Source: Rhypophila decipiens | Taxonomy: Eukaryota; Ascomycota; Sordariomycetes; Sordariales; Naviculisporaceae | NCBI GenBank assembly: GCA_033297075.1 | Contig: MU858184.1 | Coordinates: 1 to 64,000, forward strand | DNA length: 64,000 nucleotides | Direction: 5' to 3' | Part shown: in pieces, positions 55,207 through 64,000 of the stretch | Numbering within the stretch: position 1 is the stretch's first letter | Layout of the letters: the number at the start of each line of letters is the position of its first letter | Notes under the pieces: generated by a model | Told to the model about the DNA's origin: nothing | Databases searched by the model: none | Seen by the model: only the letters and a program-made list of their open reading frames with translations | Program-made: the position numbers and the translations under genes

Positions 55207-56670
55207 TCAGTCAACATCTTGCTTCGCATCGTCTGTATGCGCTTTATCACTTTGCTCGCCCTCCGAGGACATGCCCCTCCTGGCCAAGCGGACCCCGACG
55301 GTGATGGCAAAATGGTCGCTGGCCCAAATCTCGGCTTTCACTTTGGTACAGCCATGCTCTTTACCCAAAGATGACGCCCGCAAGACCTTCTCGTGGCCGA
55401 TATAGGAAGGGACTGATACTTTTTCACTTTTCCGGTCCTCTCCTTCCGCGCGTCTCTCCCACACTTCCGCCTCGGTCTTCAGGCCGAGCCCCAGGCGTCC
55501 GAAGTTTCCCACAATGTCCTCGGCCTCGTTAACAAGAGGGACCGTCTCTACCAAGCCCGTGTAGAAAAACTTATCGTGTCTGGCATGATACGGATGATAG
55601 GCAGGATTGGACTGGTACCCGAAAGTATGCCCGCGGTATCTCCCCAGTGTAACCCTACTAACCCTCCGTGTGTGCGGGGCCGGGGGGCTCGGCACGTCAT
55701 CCCAAACGTCCTTCAAGTCCACCTCTGGTGTTTTGTGGAATTCGTGTTCGGACATAGCCTTGCAGGCCATGTCACCAGCCACGATGCCCCCAATGACATT
55801 CTGGTTTTTCTCCTTAGTGTCAGGCGGGTGTATCTTCCCTCTCAAAATTTCAGCCACTTGTCGCAACTGGCTGAGCCGGTACAACACAGGATCGGGGTCA
55901 GGAGACCGGGGGCTAAGATGTGTGGTGCAGACCCGGAGGAGGTCTTGCTGTTGTGGATTTGTCGTCTCGACCCGAGCAGCAACTCGAAGGTCGGCCACGA
56001 GTGTGTCTCTGCAAAAGGTTGTTGCATTGAAGGGAACTCGGAAGATATCCTCCACGGGAAGAGTCCTGGAAAGCACCATCATGTTGCAGTATCGCCGATT
56101 CACAGCTGCTGTTATAGGAAGAGATATATGGGAGATGATGAAGTTTTTCTGCACCCACGCGTGGTTCTTCAGTGCCTGAATGACTGGTGGCGTAACTTCT
56201 TGGAGCATTATGGCAAGATGCCCGGGCGAGCTTCCGAATCTGTCGCAAAGATGGCTCATGGCGGCAGCGGTCCTCGCCGTGGTTCCGACGTCGGGCCACC
56301 CCTTCAAGTTCCATGAGACCACTTTGATCACCTCGTCGGCCCTCAGTCTTGTTGGTGTTTCTTCGCGTCTGGGAGAAGTTGAGACCCAATCTGAGCACCT
56401 CTCGTCGTAGACATGGGGGACCAGTCTTAGGATCGGAACACCCTCCTTGGTCAGTTGTGCTTCCGAAAGAGCCTGTTTGAGCTGCTTCTCTGACCATGAA
56501 GCCTGCCATGCAGCTATGGGTGCTATGCTGCTCCTGCAGCGTTGTTCAGTCCGACGGTGGACACATGCTGCATCATGATGTCTTGGTGAAAGGGCGATGG
56601 GGGATCTTATGGGATTCGCGCCTCGAAGAGACAGCAAGGGAAGAAAACCTCTTACTCGTATGCTTACCAT
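55207..56670 (-). CDS. Endonuclease/exonuclease/phosphatase-family protein (TDP2-like)
   Basis: Single-exon frame of 487 residues from ATG 56670. The EEP fold is shown by VVSWNLKGWPD near 110 (metal-site Asn), MLQEVTP near 150 (metal-site Glu), RDTLVADLR, CTTHLSP (catalytic His region), AGDMA near 298 and ASDHFAI near 460 (catalytic Asp-His). The order and spacing resemble tyrosyl-DNA phosphodiesterase 2, which removes topoisomerase remnants from DNA 5' ends. In the usual GDxN motif the Asn is Ala here, which might weaken activity. The N-terminal 35 residues are rich in Arg and lack acids (MVSIRVRGFLPLLSLRG), fitting a mitochondrial presequence, though this is not decisive. The ATG is followed by gtaagc, so a missed 5' exon cannot be excluded. 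Confidence 0.75.
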   Translation of the reverse strand: MVSIRVRGFLPLLSLRGANPIRSPIALSPRHHDAACVHRRTEQRCRSSIAPIAAWQASWSEKQLKQALSEAQLTKEGVPILRLVPHVYDERCSDWVSTSPRREETPTRLRADEVIKVVSWNLKGWPDVGTTARTAAAMSHLCDRFGSSPGHLAIMLQEVTPPVIQALKNHAWVQKNFIISHISLPITAAVNRRYCNMMVLSRTLPVEDIFRVPFNATTFCRDTLVADLRVAARVETTNPQQQDLLRVCTTHLSPRSPDPDPVLYRLSQLRQVAEILRGKIHPPDTKEKNQNVIGGIVAGDMACKAMSEHEFHKTPEVDLKDVWDDVPSPPAPHTRRVSRVTLGRYRGHTFGYQSNPAYHPYHARHDKFFYTGLVETVPLVNEAEDIVGNFGRLGLGLKTEAEVWERRAEGEDRKSEKVSVPSYIGHEKVLRASSLGKEHGCTKVKAEIWASDHFAITVGVRLARRGMSSEGEQSDKAHTDDAKQDVD

Positions 56671-57304
56671 CGTGATGCTTTCGGGCAAGGACTCTTTCGT
56701 TGTTTTGTTTACGTAGGTTTGGAAATCGAGTTTGCATTCGAGCTGAGGAAATACCCGAAATTAATCTTTTGGCGGCAAGGATTAGGCGCACGTGCAAGCC
56801 AATGGCGGTGACGGGAGCAAGTTTTAATGTGGGCCAGGGTGGTACTCTCTACAGCCGCAACTAGAGGTGGCGCAAAGTGACAGTGTGGCGGTGGACATCT
56901 CGGTGAGACAGCGACCTCCTCAGAGGTTTTACAAATACTCCGTAGGCACCACAACTTTCATATATAGACACTAGTCAAGGTACTTGCTCTAGCTCATCAG
57001 GGCATCTATCCTTAGTAATCAGAGCATCTTTACCAGCCCGTGAAAGCACTTATTATTCTCGCCAGTCAAGGTATTTAATTATTTCCACCCGCCAAGGTAT
57101 TGCTTCTACAAGAGTGGTGCGCTTGTATAAGAAAACCCGTGTCTGTATATGAGAGTCATAGTGCCTGCTCATCAGGCCCCCCTCTTCATCTTTCTCCAGC
57201 GTATGCAAACAACTCTCGAATAATAAACAAAACTACAATAAGAACATAAAATCGCGCACTTCAAGCCCCTATTCCTTTTTTTGTTGGAATACGGCATATC
57301 AAGC
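56671..57304. other. Intergenic between phosphodiesterase and DUF1993 genes
   Basis: 634 bp. From 56970 to 57090 short words such as gtcaaggta recur without strict period; no gene seen. Confidence 0.4.
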
Positions 57305-57856
57305 TCAAAAGCCGGGCGCCCGCCCAACCATGAAGGGCACCAAAAAATCCATCTTGCCAACATCCACTCCAGTACCACGAATCGCCGAAAACGCCATGCT
57401 CAAATGAAACATGAAATTTGGGGCGATATACCCAAGGATATATTCCTTCCCGCCCCAACTCGCTGTCTGTCCGTTTCCATAGGTTACACTGAGCTCCCTG
57501 TCTTCTACGCCGTCGAGGTCAGATCCTCCCATGTGGCCGATTTTTGCTTCTAGGAGAGCGATTGTCTCGTCGACGTGGGTGATTAATTCCGCGAGCGTAC
57601 TTTCTTTCTTGTCCGCCATAACCGGGGGTTCTGCTCCTTCGGTAGGGAGTAAGAGGGCAACTGAGCTCGTTGCGAGGTGAGTGCAGGACGTGATGTGGAA
57701 TGCCAACGTCGCTGGGTCGTGGGGACTTTTCGCTGATGGTAGCGATGCACTGTCGGCTTCACAAAGAGAGGGCGTTTTAGCGAGGAGGCCTTTCAGGGAC
57801 CGGAGGCCGCGCAGCTGGAGGTCGATGCTCACGTCGAATGCGGTGATGGGCGCCAT
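57305..57856 (-). CDS. DUF1993 domain protein
   Basis: From ATG 57856 the frame codes 183 residues, the usual size for this family. The domain begins directly with ITAFDVSIDLQLRGLRSLKGLLAKT and continues with PHDPATLAFHITSCTHLATSSVA, TLAELITHVDETIALLEAKI and GYIAPNFMFHLSMAFSAIRGTGVDVGKMDFL. It is predicted to be an all-helical bundle of the DinB/DUF1993 group, in which conserved His residues may hold a metal; no reaction is established. The same frame is open upstream to 58081 with an Arg-rich, acid-poor stretch (MLRPRIFIPARSCRTALIPP) that could be a mitochondrial targeting extension if translation starts at 58081 or 58054. Cytosolic or mitochondrial; single exon. Confidence 0.8.
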   Translation of the reverse strand: MAPITAFDVSIDLQLRGLRSLKGLLAKTPSLCEADSASLPSAKSPHDPATLAFHITSCTHLATSSVALLLPTEGAEPPVMADKKESTLAELITHVDETIALLEAKIGHMGGSDLDGVEDRELSVTYGNGQTASWGGKEYILGYIAPNFMFHLSMAFSAIRGTGVDVGKMDFLVPFMVGRAPGF

Positions 57857-58810
57857 GCTTGGGTTGGGAAGGCCAGTTTTGGTGGATGGTGGCTTTGTGT
57901 GGATTCCCTGGATTCTGTTGGGAGGTGATTTTGTTCCAGACCAAGGTCGATAGTTGTGCTCGCGGGATAGTGCAGTTGCGATGTGGGCAAATGGTGGTGG
58001 AATTAAAGCCGTGCGACAACTGCGGGCGGGGATAAAGATTCTGGGTCGTAGCATGTTGGGTATTTGCCATTCACGGACCAACCGGGCGAGCCATTGCTTA
58101 TATATCCCTTGTTATGCTTTCAAGTGTCCAAGGTCGTGATGAAGGATGCGTTGGCGGCTTTCCGGCCGATGTGCCGCATGTGGTACGCAGAGTGAATTTG
58201 TCATCCATTGAATGATCACCTCACAGAGAGTAGTTTATCTCATGTACTATCATGTAATCAGTTTTCCATTTCTTCAATGTCTACATTCACTTCACTCTTC
58301 CCTGGCGACAATTTCCAAGTACAATTCTAGCATCTTATATTCTCCCTTTATGCCCATTTAAAGCGCCGCCGCTAAAACCACAATATGCCTAGCTAAACCC
58401 ACTGTCTTGGCCCTTAATCCGGTATTCTAAGGTTAACTATATAATACCTTTTATAGATGTTTTAACAAGCTGAAAAAATGCCTTAACTAGTTCAAATAAA
58501 TGTCTTGACAAGCTTGAGGAAATACCTTGACTAGCTCGAATAAATGTCTATAAATAGATCAGAGTTCTCAACGCCATAAAAACTCTGTTTCTGCCTTTAT
58601 CGCTGTTTTGCCGAACCTCGGTCACCTCGGGGCCGAAGAAAAAAAAGTCAAATTCCCGAGGTCCACCATCGTTGGGTATTCGAGTCTTTTTCTCTCAGCG
58701 TCCCGGGCCAAAATCATTCTTCTCTCCCTTTCCCTTCTTCCGTGTCTCCCTACAGCTTTGAAATCAAGCACATCTTCACCTCGCCATTCCGTAACCGTTC
58801 TCACACCACA
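57857..58810. other. Divergent intergenic with RIP-like tandem repeat
   Basis: About 950 bp (part of it may be a 5' extension of the DUF1993 gene). It is AT-rich from 58220, with a degenerate 43-44-bp tandem repeat at 58458-58544. Confidence 0.45.
58458..58544. repeat. Two 43-44-bp tandem copies differing by transitions
   Basis: Copy 1 (58458-58500) and copy 2 (58501-58544) align along their length with one indel; nearly all differences are G/A or C/T. A third partial copy (tgtctataaa) may follow. Confidence 0.75.
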
Positions 58811-59989
58811 ATGCTTCTTCTTAATCTTCCCGCAGAACTCTTAGATCTCATCTTTCTCGACTTGGACCCGAGTTTCTTCCGACAAGACTTGAAACGCCTC
58901 ACCGTCTCCAAGCCCTGGTATCTCCATGCCCTGCCGCGACTGTGGTCGGAGCTCATGGTCAAGTCCACCAACCATCTGCGAAGAGTGGCCAACAAGCTGG
59001 ATGATGATGTGTGCACCCGAATTGGACCGGTTCTTAAGAGCGTGGACTTCACCCTTGACTCGGACTGGATGAGGAGCCGCTATGAGTGTTGGTGTGGCTA
59101 TGACCGCCGTGCCCACGATAGTCCCAAAGTGAGAGACATTTACGATTCCGTTGTATCGTCTCTCGGCTCCTGCAGGCGTGTCAAGTCCTTGCGGCTACGC
59201 GTCAAATCCGGCGCCGCCTCCGAACTTATGGATCACCTATTGGATTACATCTATTCCAAATTAAGACCTCCCTGCCAAATGCCGCCCGGTCAAGTGCAGG
59301 TCAGTTCTCTCGAGATCGACCTCGCGGGGGCGTCCGACAACACATGGTCTCACCGCTGTGATGAGCTCAGCAGATTGCTGCCCCAGTTGCGCCGTTTTCG
59401 TTGCCGCATGCGATGTATCTGTCCTGATTTGATCAAACTGGACTGTATTACCGGTAACTGTCCCCTTGAGGAGCTCGTTATCAGCCTGAGCGTTCGACAT
59501 GATCATCATCCCACCAGGCCCGGGGATCGCACAATCCATATTGCAGGCCAAAAGTACGTGGACCGACGATATCACCCGGGTAACTGCCCTTATAACGGAA
59601 TCGTCGAAGATTGTAGCAAAGCTAGGAATATAACACCAGAGACAGCCAAGTTGATTGAACTCGAGGACCTGAGAAAGCATATCGAGGCTCGAATGGTGGC
59701 TCTGCGAGACCGGTTGAACAAAGCCAGGATGCTACGAATAATCTGGGACGACTTGGATGTTCCGTGTCCGGATCCTTACTTCATAGATTATCCCCCTCTC
59801 GATTTTGCCGGCCCATCCATGTTGCCGGTACTGGATCGTGACCGGACCGGAATCATGGCTGCTTGTTACGTAACTGGCGAGCTTGTCGAGGTGGGTTTGA
59901 CAGACCCATGGGATGCCAAAGGCCGGCTGTATCAAGGGCATCCCGAGCCGAGGTGGACATGGCGGGATCGGAATTTTAGTCCCGAATAA
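58811..59989 (+). CDS. F-box protein
   Basis: Single-exon frame of 392 residues from ATG 58811 (acaccacaATG). The first 45 residues form an F-box: LNLPAELLDLIFLDL, DLKRLTVSKPWYLHALPRLWSEL. This module binds Skp1 in SCF ubiquitin ligases. The rest is leucine-patterned (VKSLRLRVKSG, VSSLEIDLAGA, LPQLRRFRCRM, LEELVISLSV), compatible with degenerate leucine-rich repeats for substrate binding, and ends with a Pro/Asp-rich tail. Fungal F-box genes of this kind are numerous and fast evolving; the target cannot be read. An upstream in-frame start at 58742 adds 23 residues but does not begin with ATG. No signal peptide. Confidence 0.82.
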   Translation: MLLLNLPAELLDLIFLDLDPSFFRQDLKRLTVSKPWYLHALPRLWSELMVKSTNHLRRVANKLDDDVCTRIGPVLKSVDFTLDSDWMRSRYECWCGYDRRAHDSPKVRDIYDSVVSSLGSCRRVKSLRLRVKSGAASELMDHLLDYIYSKLRPPCQMPPGQVQVSSLEIDLAGASDNTWSHRCDELSRLLPQLRRFRCRMRCICPDLIKLDCITGNCPLEELVISLSVRHDHHPTRPGDRTIHIAGQKYVDRRYHPGNCPYNGIVEDCSKARNITPETAKLIELEDLRKHIEARMVALRDRLNKARMLRIIWDDLDVPCPDPYFIDYPPLDFAGPSMLPVLDRDRTGIMAACYVTGELVEVGLTDPWDAKGRLYQGHPEPRWTWRDRNFSPE

Positions 59990-60682
59990 CAGAGGTCAGA
60001 GACTATCACCGGGGACGTTAGGTGTGTGCCGGGGCTTGCTGGTAGGGTATTTCTCTACTGTTTAAAATGGTGTTATTGCTATGACAGCTCCTCAAACGCG
60101 CGATAATGCTATACTCTCTCTGTCGCTTTTTTCATTGTATCTGGTCCGCTATAATAATCCTGCCTACCGTTAACGTTTAAATCTAGAGTGAAGGAGAAGA
60201 TGTGAGCTGTACTTGAAACCAGATTTGGAAGCACGAAACAGAAGAGGCCGTAACTTAAGAAGCCCACAAAAATAGATCTATGCACAGGCGAACGAGAATA
60301 AATTTAGACCGTCCCTCCTTTCAGGTTGCATTCCATTAGTGCCATAATTTGCCTTTAACGCCGCTGGACAATATCTCCCGTCGAGATTGCAACGACCTTT
60401 TCACAAGAGTGCCACATGGGGATAAACATGTATCGTCAAAGAGGCCTTGGTCACAGGGGCTTACAACACGTTGAAGGTCTTGACTGGAAGTAAAAGGAGG
60501 GTTTGATTAATCTATTACTACTTTACTGGTTAAGAGTGTATCTGGGTTCTCCCACTATCGCACGTTATAGGCCCTTCCTCCAAAACCCGTTTTCCGTCCA
60601 CCAAGATTGGGCCCTCCACTTTCGCGACAGCTCGCTGTGAGCATCTCCAATCATACGTGTTTAGAGAGACATCCGCCGCGGT
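59990..60682. other. Convergent intergenic
   Basis: 693 bp between convergent genes; AT-rich first half. No gene, repeat or RNA supported. Confidence 0.4.
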
Positions 60683-61352
60683 TTAGCAGTTGGCGCCCCG
60701 GACGATACAGTTCCAGTTGCCATCGTTCTGAGTCGTACTCAAGTTAGCAAAAGCCCTGGACAAAAGATCATGCAGGAATCAAAGCGTATCAATGTTCTAG
60801 ACGTACGAAGTTCTGGCCGACAACGTAAAACTCCCACTGGTCCCGCTTATGGCAAATATCAACAATCTCCTGGGCGCAGTCGGCGATATCTCCAAAGGAA
60901 TCCAGTGACATCGGCTTGTCGTCGTCATTGCACCACCAGATAGCGCTTTTCCAAGAGCAGCTGACGCGTGAGCATGTGCCGGGTCCCGCCGACAACTCAG
61001 GCCGACCACCAATTTGGCGGAGGTAGCTGATTCCATCTTGGATAGGGTAATATCTCGCATGTACCCAATGACCAGGTCTCGGATTGCAAATGACGTGATT
61101 ATCTTGCTTGTGGGTGATTGTGAGCTTGTCGCTGTCATCATCGACCATGAAGTGGTGCTCCAGATATTGGGGATTGATCTTATACAGTTCTGCGATGACG
61201 TCCTGGACAGTACCGGTAATCTCGACAATCGTGCCGTTATTGAACGGGTCGACTTTCCAAGTCATTTCTTGGACCTTGTAGCCCGGAATGGGTGCCTCGA
61301 GAGCTAGGACATGATTGACGAAGAAGGGAACGATGAAAGTGACGAAGAGCAT
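60683..61352 (-). CDS. Small secreted protein
   Basis: Two exons, 61352-60807 and 60727-60683, give 196 residues. A signal peptide (MLFVTFIVPFFVNHVLA) precedes a mature part starting near LEAPIPGYK. Visible blocks are WKVDPFNNGTIVEITGTVQDVIAELYKINPQYLEHHF, NHVICNPRPGHW, YLRQIGGRPELSAGPGTCSRVSCSW, WWCNDDDKP and ADCAQEIVDIC. Six to eight cysteines allow three or more disulfides. The last short exon adds NDGNWNCIVRGANC, a tail seen in a group of fungal secreted proteins of unknown function. Exon 1 alone would read on to FVRLEH and a stop, so without splicing the conserved tail is lost. A TATA box lies about 150 bp upstream. Candidate effector-like protein; no enzyme motif. Confidence 0.8.
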
Positions 61353-61967
61353 CTTGAAGGATGACTTTGAAATGCTGTGATGGCAGAGAAGGATGATTGA
61401 TTAAGACTGATGAACGACTGTGAAATGCTGGTAGAGGCAGAGAAGAATGTTTTGCGACGACAGAGAAGAAAAGAGATGGATGGAAAATGGACAGAGAATT
61501 CAATTTATACCGGTCCGCAAGGAGGGGTCTACCGATTTCTCAATGTCACTGTCCGATCTGACAGCCGTCCGGCTGTTGGGCGATCCGGTTATCGCGCGCG
61601 GGCTGCTGATCGATGACGAGACGGGTGAGCATGGACGGAAGGTCCGACGGGGTTGATGGAAGGCAGTCGGTTACCACAAGCATGTAGCAGGTAAAGACAT
61701 CGGACAGGATAGGTCATATCCCGCAGAAGTCATCCCGGTTCCTTCTTCCATTTGTGTGAACTGTAATGCCGTGCACGATAGATAATTGGAAAGAGCGTTG
61801 AAGTCTATGTCTAAACGGTTTAACTGCACCAAGGAAGGAATAAATGATACAACAGCCCAGCCCTTTCCCCCATTGTGACCTTTTAATTTCAAGAGTGAAC
61901 ACTGGACGGCTCCAGCATAGCAAATCCAAAAGGTGAAAGAAAATACACAAGTACTCGATCCGTCCGT
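61353..61967. other. Spacer between two secreted-protein genes
   Basis: 615 bp; promoter of the left gene and 3' end of the right one. Nothing else seen. Confidence 0.4.
61504..61509 (-). promoter_or_regulatory. TATA box of small secreted protein gene
   Basis: TATAAA on the minus strand, about 150 bp before the ATG at 61352. Confidence 0.45.
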
Positions 61968-62549
61968 TTACCACCATGGGCACTGGACCTTGTAAGCTTT
62001 GATCCCACCCGCGTCCGAGAAGCAGCCCGGGGTCGCCCCGGGCTGAGGGGCGCCGATGCCCAATCCCGGATCAGAGCAATTCGGTGTGGTGTAGACGGTC
62101 ACTGGTTGGCTCAGTCCGTTAGCAAATGTACGAGTATCGGGCCCTCCTGTTCAAAGTTGACTGTAGCGGGGCCTCAAAGTCTGGCAGAGGACGCAGATGA
62201 AACAAAAAGACGAGATTGGCTACTCACGTTGACACTTGAAGTTCCCAAACGTCTGGCTGACACCGTGCACGGTCACATTGGCATCACCGAGGGGCTGGCA
62301 TGCATCCGATGCCTGGGAGCGAATAAAGTGGTACTGGGCGTAGTAATCGGAGGTCTGGCAGTTCCAACCCTTGTAGGCGGTGAAGTCGACAATTGGGACC
62401 GCACCCTCGCCACAAGTGCCGTTGGGGCAGTCTCCCGACACGCGCTTGCCGACTTTTTCCGAGGTGGCGACGGGAATGGCGGAGGCAGCGGTGATGCTCA
62501 CGCCGGAGAGGATGAGGGAGGAGAGAGTTGCGAGGGTGGCGCACTTCAT
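61968..62549 (-). CDS. Small secreted cysteine-rich protein
   Basis: Two exons, 62549-62228 and 62146-61968, give 166 residues. A signal peptide (MKCATLATLSSLILSGVSITAASA) may be followed by a short pro-part ending in a KR dibasic site (KVGKR), suggesting Kex2 processing. The mature part has CPNGTCGEGAVPIVDFTAYKGWNC, SDACQPLGDANVTVHGVSQTFGNFKC, then after the splice VYTTPNCSDPG, TPGCFSDAGGIKAYKVQCPWW. About eight cysteines suggest four disulfides. It is extracellular, with no enzyme motif. It lies next to another secreted-protein gene in the same direction, both with TATA boxes, so an inducible secretome pair is likely. Ending the frame at the unspliced stop would cut off the last four cysteines. 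Confidence 0.8.
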
Positions 62550-63664
62550 TTTGATGTGTTTTGTTTTTTGTATGAATGGGTCAAACAATTTTCCGTTTTT
62601 GGGCAGACACGATGGATTGTGATGGTATTTGGGTAGCTGATGCGGATGATGAGATGGTAAAGTACAGGACGGATTCTTAGAGGCAGGATGACCGGTATTT
62701 ATATTCTTATTTCCTTCGTCGTTTTCATTCACTTGACGAGCAATACGTCGCGAACCTTTGACGGCGTGTCTCGGACCTCTTGGTGCTTTGACGACACAGC
62801 CGATATCCTCCCACGTGTGTCCCAGCTCCGAAGGGCGAAGCTTCAGGGCTGGAGTGGGCTGAGCTGGACTGTCCAATAGCGATCGACCATCGTCGCTGTT
62901 ACACATGGCACTGGCGATCAGCCTTGGCTAAAAGTCTGTCTCACCACAAACCCAAAATAGGTTGTCGAGTGCTCACCTGATAATCTAATTGGTGTGATGG
63001 TGATGTCAAACGTCAGCGACCGTGAAGTTCAGCGTTGAGGCTCTGAAGGGTGGTGAAGCGTCAAATTTCTATGCCTTTAGCACGATGGATGTCGATTGGA
63101 GTAGGGGCCCGGGAGTCAGCCACTTGTGGGCTTGAACTCAGCCCTGTATTCACTGTGGAAACCACATAAGTAAAATCTCGGCTACTCTGGGCCTTTGTTC
63201 ATCCCTTTCACCGAATACAACCAATAATCAATTCAGCCCCATTCTTTGTTAACTGTATCCGTAGACCGTTTCCAACCAACAATGGATGTGGGTCCTGCTT
63301 CATCAGTGCAGTGTGGCTTGAATCGATGTTTGAAGCGCCCGCTGTTGTGATGGGAAGTTACTACTGGTCCAGTGGTCTGGGCCACGTTTGACAGATACTT
63401 CGTAGTTAAGGCAAGGGCAGGGCACAGGCTCAAAATGACGATTTTGATTAGCTCGTATAAGAATGTGTGAACGAAAGAGAATAACGAGGATATGAAACAC
63501 CGAAAAGCAACAAAAGATACACCAAATACCAATCATGACTCAAAAAAGAAAAGAAAAAGAGAAAAAAGAAAAAATCGCCAACAGCACAATATCAAGTCAC
63601 AGAAGGACAAGTAAAGACAATACATGTGCAATCCGGACGACCTTTGTTGAGCAACTCCTAGCCC
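62550..63664. other. Intergenic, 1.1 kb
   Basis: Promoter side of the secreted-protein gene on the left; 3' side of the edge gene on the right, with a purine-rich run at 63540-63580. No gene supported. Confidence 0.4.
62696..62703 (-). promoter_or_regulatory. TATA box of secreted cysteine-rich protein gene
   Basis: TATAAATA on the minus strand, about 150 bp before the ATG at 62549. Confidence 0.45.
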
Positions 63665-64000
63665 TCAAGCTCCAGCAGCAGGGGAGCCCTTACTCAGGCA
63701 TTTCTTCCAGTTCTTGTTTGCGGCGATCTTCTTTGCGGCCTCGCTCTGCTCCTTGAAGCTCTTCTTGGACGATCTGCCCTTCCCAATCTTGATCGCATAT
63801 TTGGACAATTTGAGGATCTCCCCTCCAGCTCGCCCTGCAGCGGCGCCCGCCCTGGATGCTGTGCCAAGTATAGCACCGATGATTCTGATCAAGCCGCCAC
63901 CCTGCCGAGCCGCGATCCCGACCGGCACTTCCGCCATGTCGACCAGGTCATCACCGCCGGTGCGGGTTTCATCTCTCTTCCCAGCAATACTGACAATATC
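63665..64000 (-). CDS. Unrecognised protein, 5' partial at window edge
   Basis: The frame is open from the right window edge to the stop at 63665 (112 codons), so the gene probably begins beyond 64000; an internal ATG lies at 63937. The visible part is acidic at first (KRDETRTGGDDLVDMAEVP), then has a Gly/Ala-rich amphipathic stretch (RIIGAILGTASRAGAAAGRAG), and ends Lys-rich (KGRSSKKSFKEQSEAAKKI) with one cysteine near the end. No family is recognised. The Gly/Ala helix followed by a basic tail could be membrane-active or simply a C-terminal extension; nothing more can be said from this part. Confidence 0.5.
   Translation of the reverse strand, partial: DIVSIAGKRDETRTGGDDLVDMAEVPVGIAARQGGGLIRIIGAILGTASRAGAAAGRAGGEILKLSKYAIKIGKGRSSKKSFKEQSEAAKKIAANKNWKKCLSKGSPAAGA

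Noticed and set aside
1..64000. CRISPR arrays, rRNA genes, intact transposons
   Set aside because: None seen: no regular repeat-spacer pattern, no rRNA-like sequence, no transposase or reverse-transcriptase frame.

Overview
The window comes from a filamentous ascomycete (Pezizomycotina, most likely a sordariomycete). The evidence is short introns of 45-100 bp with GTRNGT donors and CTAAC-type branch points, HET-domain genes, a Zn2Cys6 regulator, a fungal highly reducing polyketide synthase (HR-PKS), a GH7-family protein, DUF1996 and other small secreted proteins, and repeats that differ mainly by C/G-to-T/A transitions as repeat-induced point mutation (RIP) would leave. Exon boundaries were read by eye from splice sites and checked for reading-frame consistency; coordinates may be off by a base in places.

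Layout. 0.3-2 kb: 3' part of a HET-domain gene. 2-25 kb: a candidate secondary-metabolite cluster with a Zn2Cys6 regulator, an ACS/Dal5-type MFS transporter, an MBL-fold hydrolase, a Baeyer-Villiger-type flavin monooxygenase, a heme aldoxime dehydratase, a nitrilase and a 2696-residue HR-PKS (KS-AT-DH-MT-ER-KR-ACP). A tRNA-like gene with an unusually long intervening sequence lies between nitrilase and PKS. 26-29 kb: ordinary conserved genes (PGAP4-like GPI glycosyltransferase, P-loop protein). 30-40 kb: accessory block with a small secreted protein, a HET-ankyrin gene broken by one in-frame TAA, a GH7-like secreted protein that has lost two of its three catalytic acids, a disordered hypothetical and a DUF1996 secreted protein. 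41.6-48.2 kb: a head-to-head pair, a STAND-like gene and a DUF7025/AAA ATPase gene. 49-52.6 kb: two tandem cysteine-rich single-pass membrane proteins. 53.6-64 kb: SDR, TDP2-like phosphodiesterase, DUF1993 protein, F-box protein, two small secreted proteins and a partial gene at the right edge.

How the parts may work together. The most interesting region is 2-25 kb. Aldoxime dehydratase plus nitrilase form an aldoxime to nitrile to carboxylic acid route. They lie between a Baeyer-Villiger monooxygenase and an HR-PKS without a release domain, with their own regulator, transporter and a free hydrolase that could release the product. I do not recognise this gene combination as a described pathway; that it acts as one pathway is inference. 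The 30-53 kb block looks like a surface/secretome and allorecognition region under diversifying pressure: a pseudoenzyme, a broken HET gene, tandem receptor-like genes and recent short duplications.
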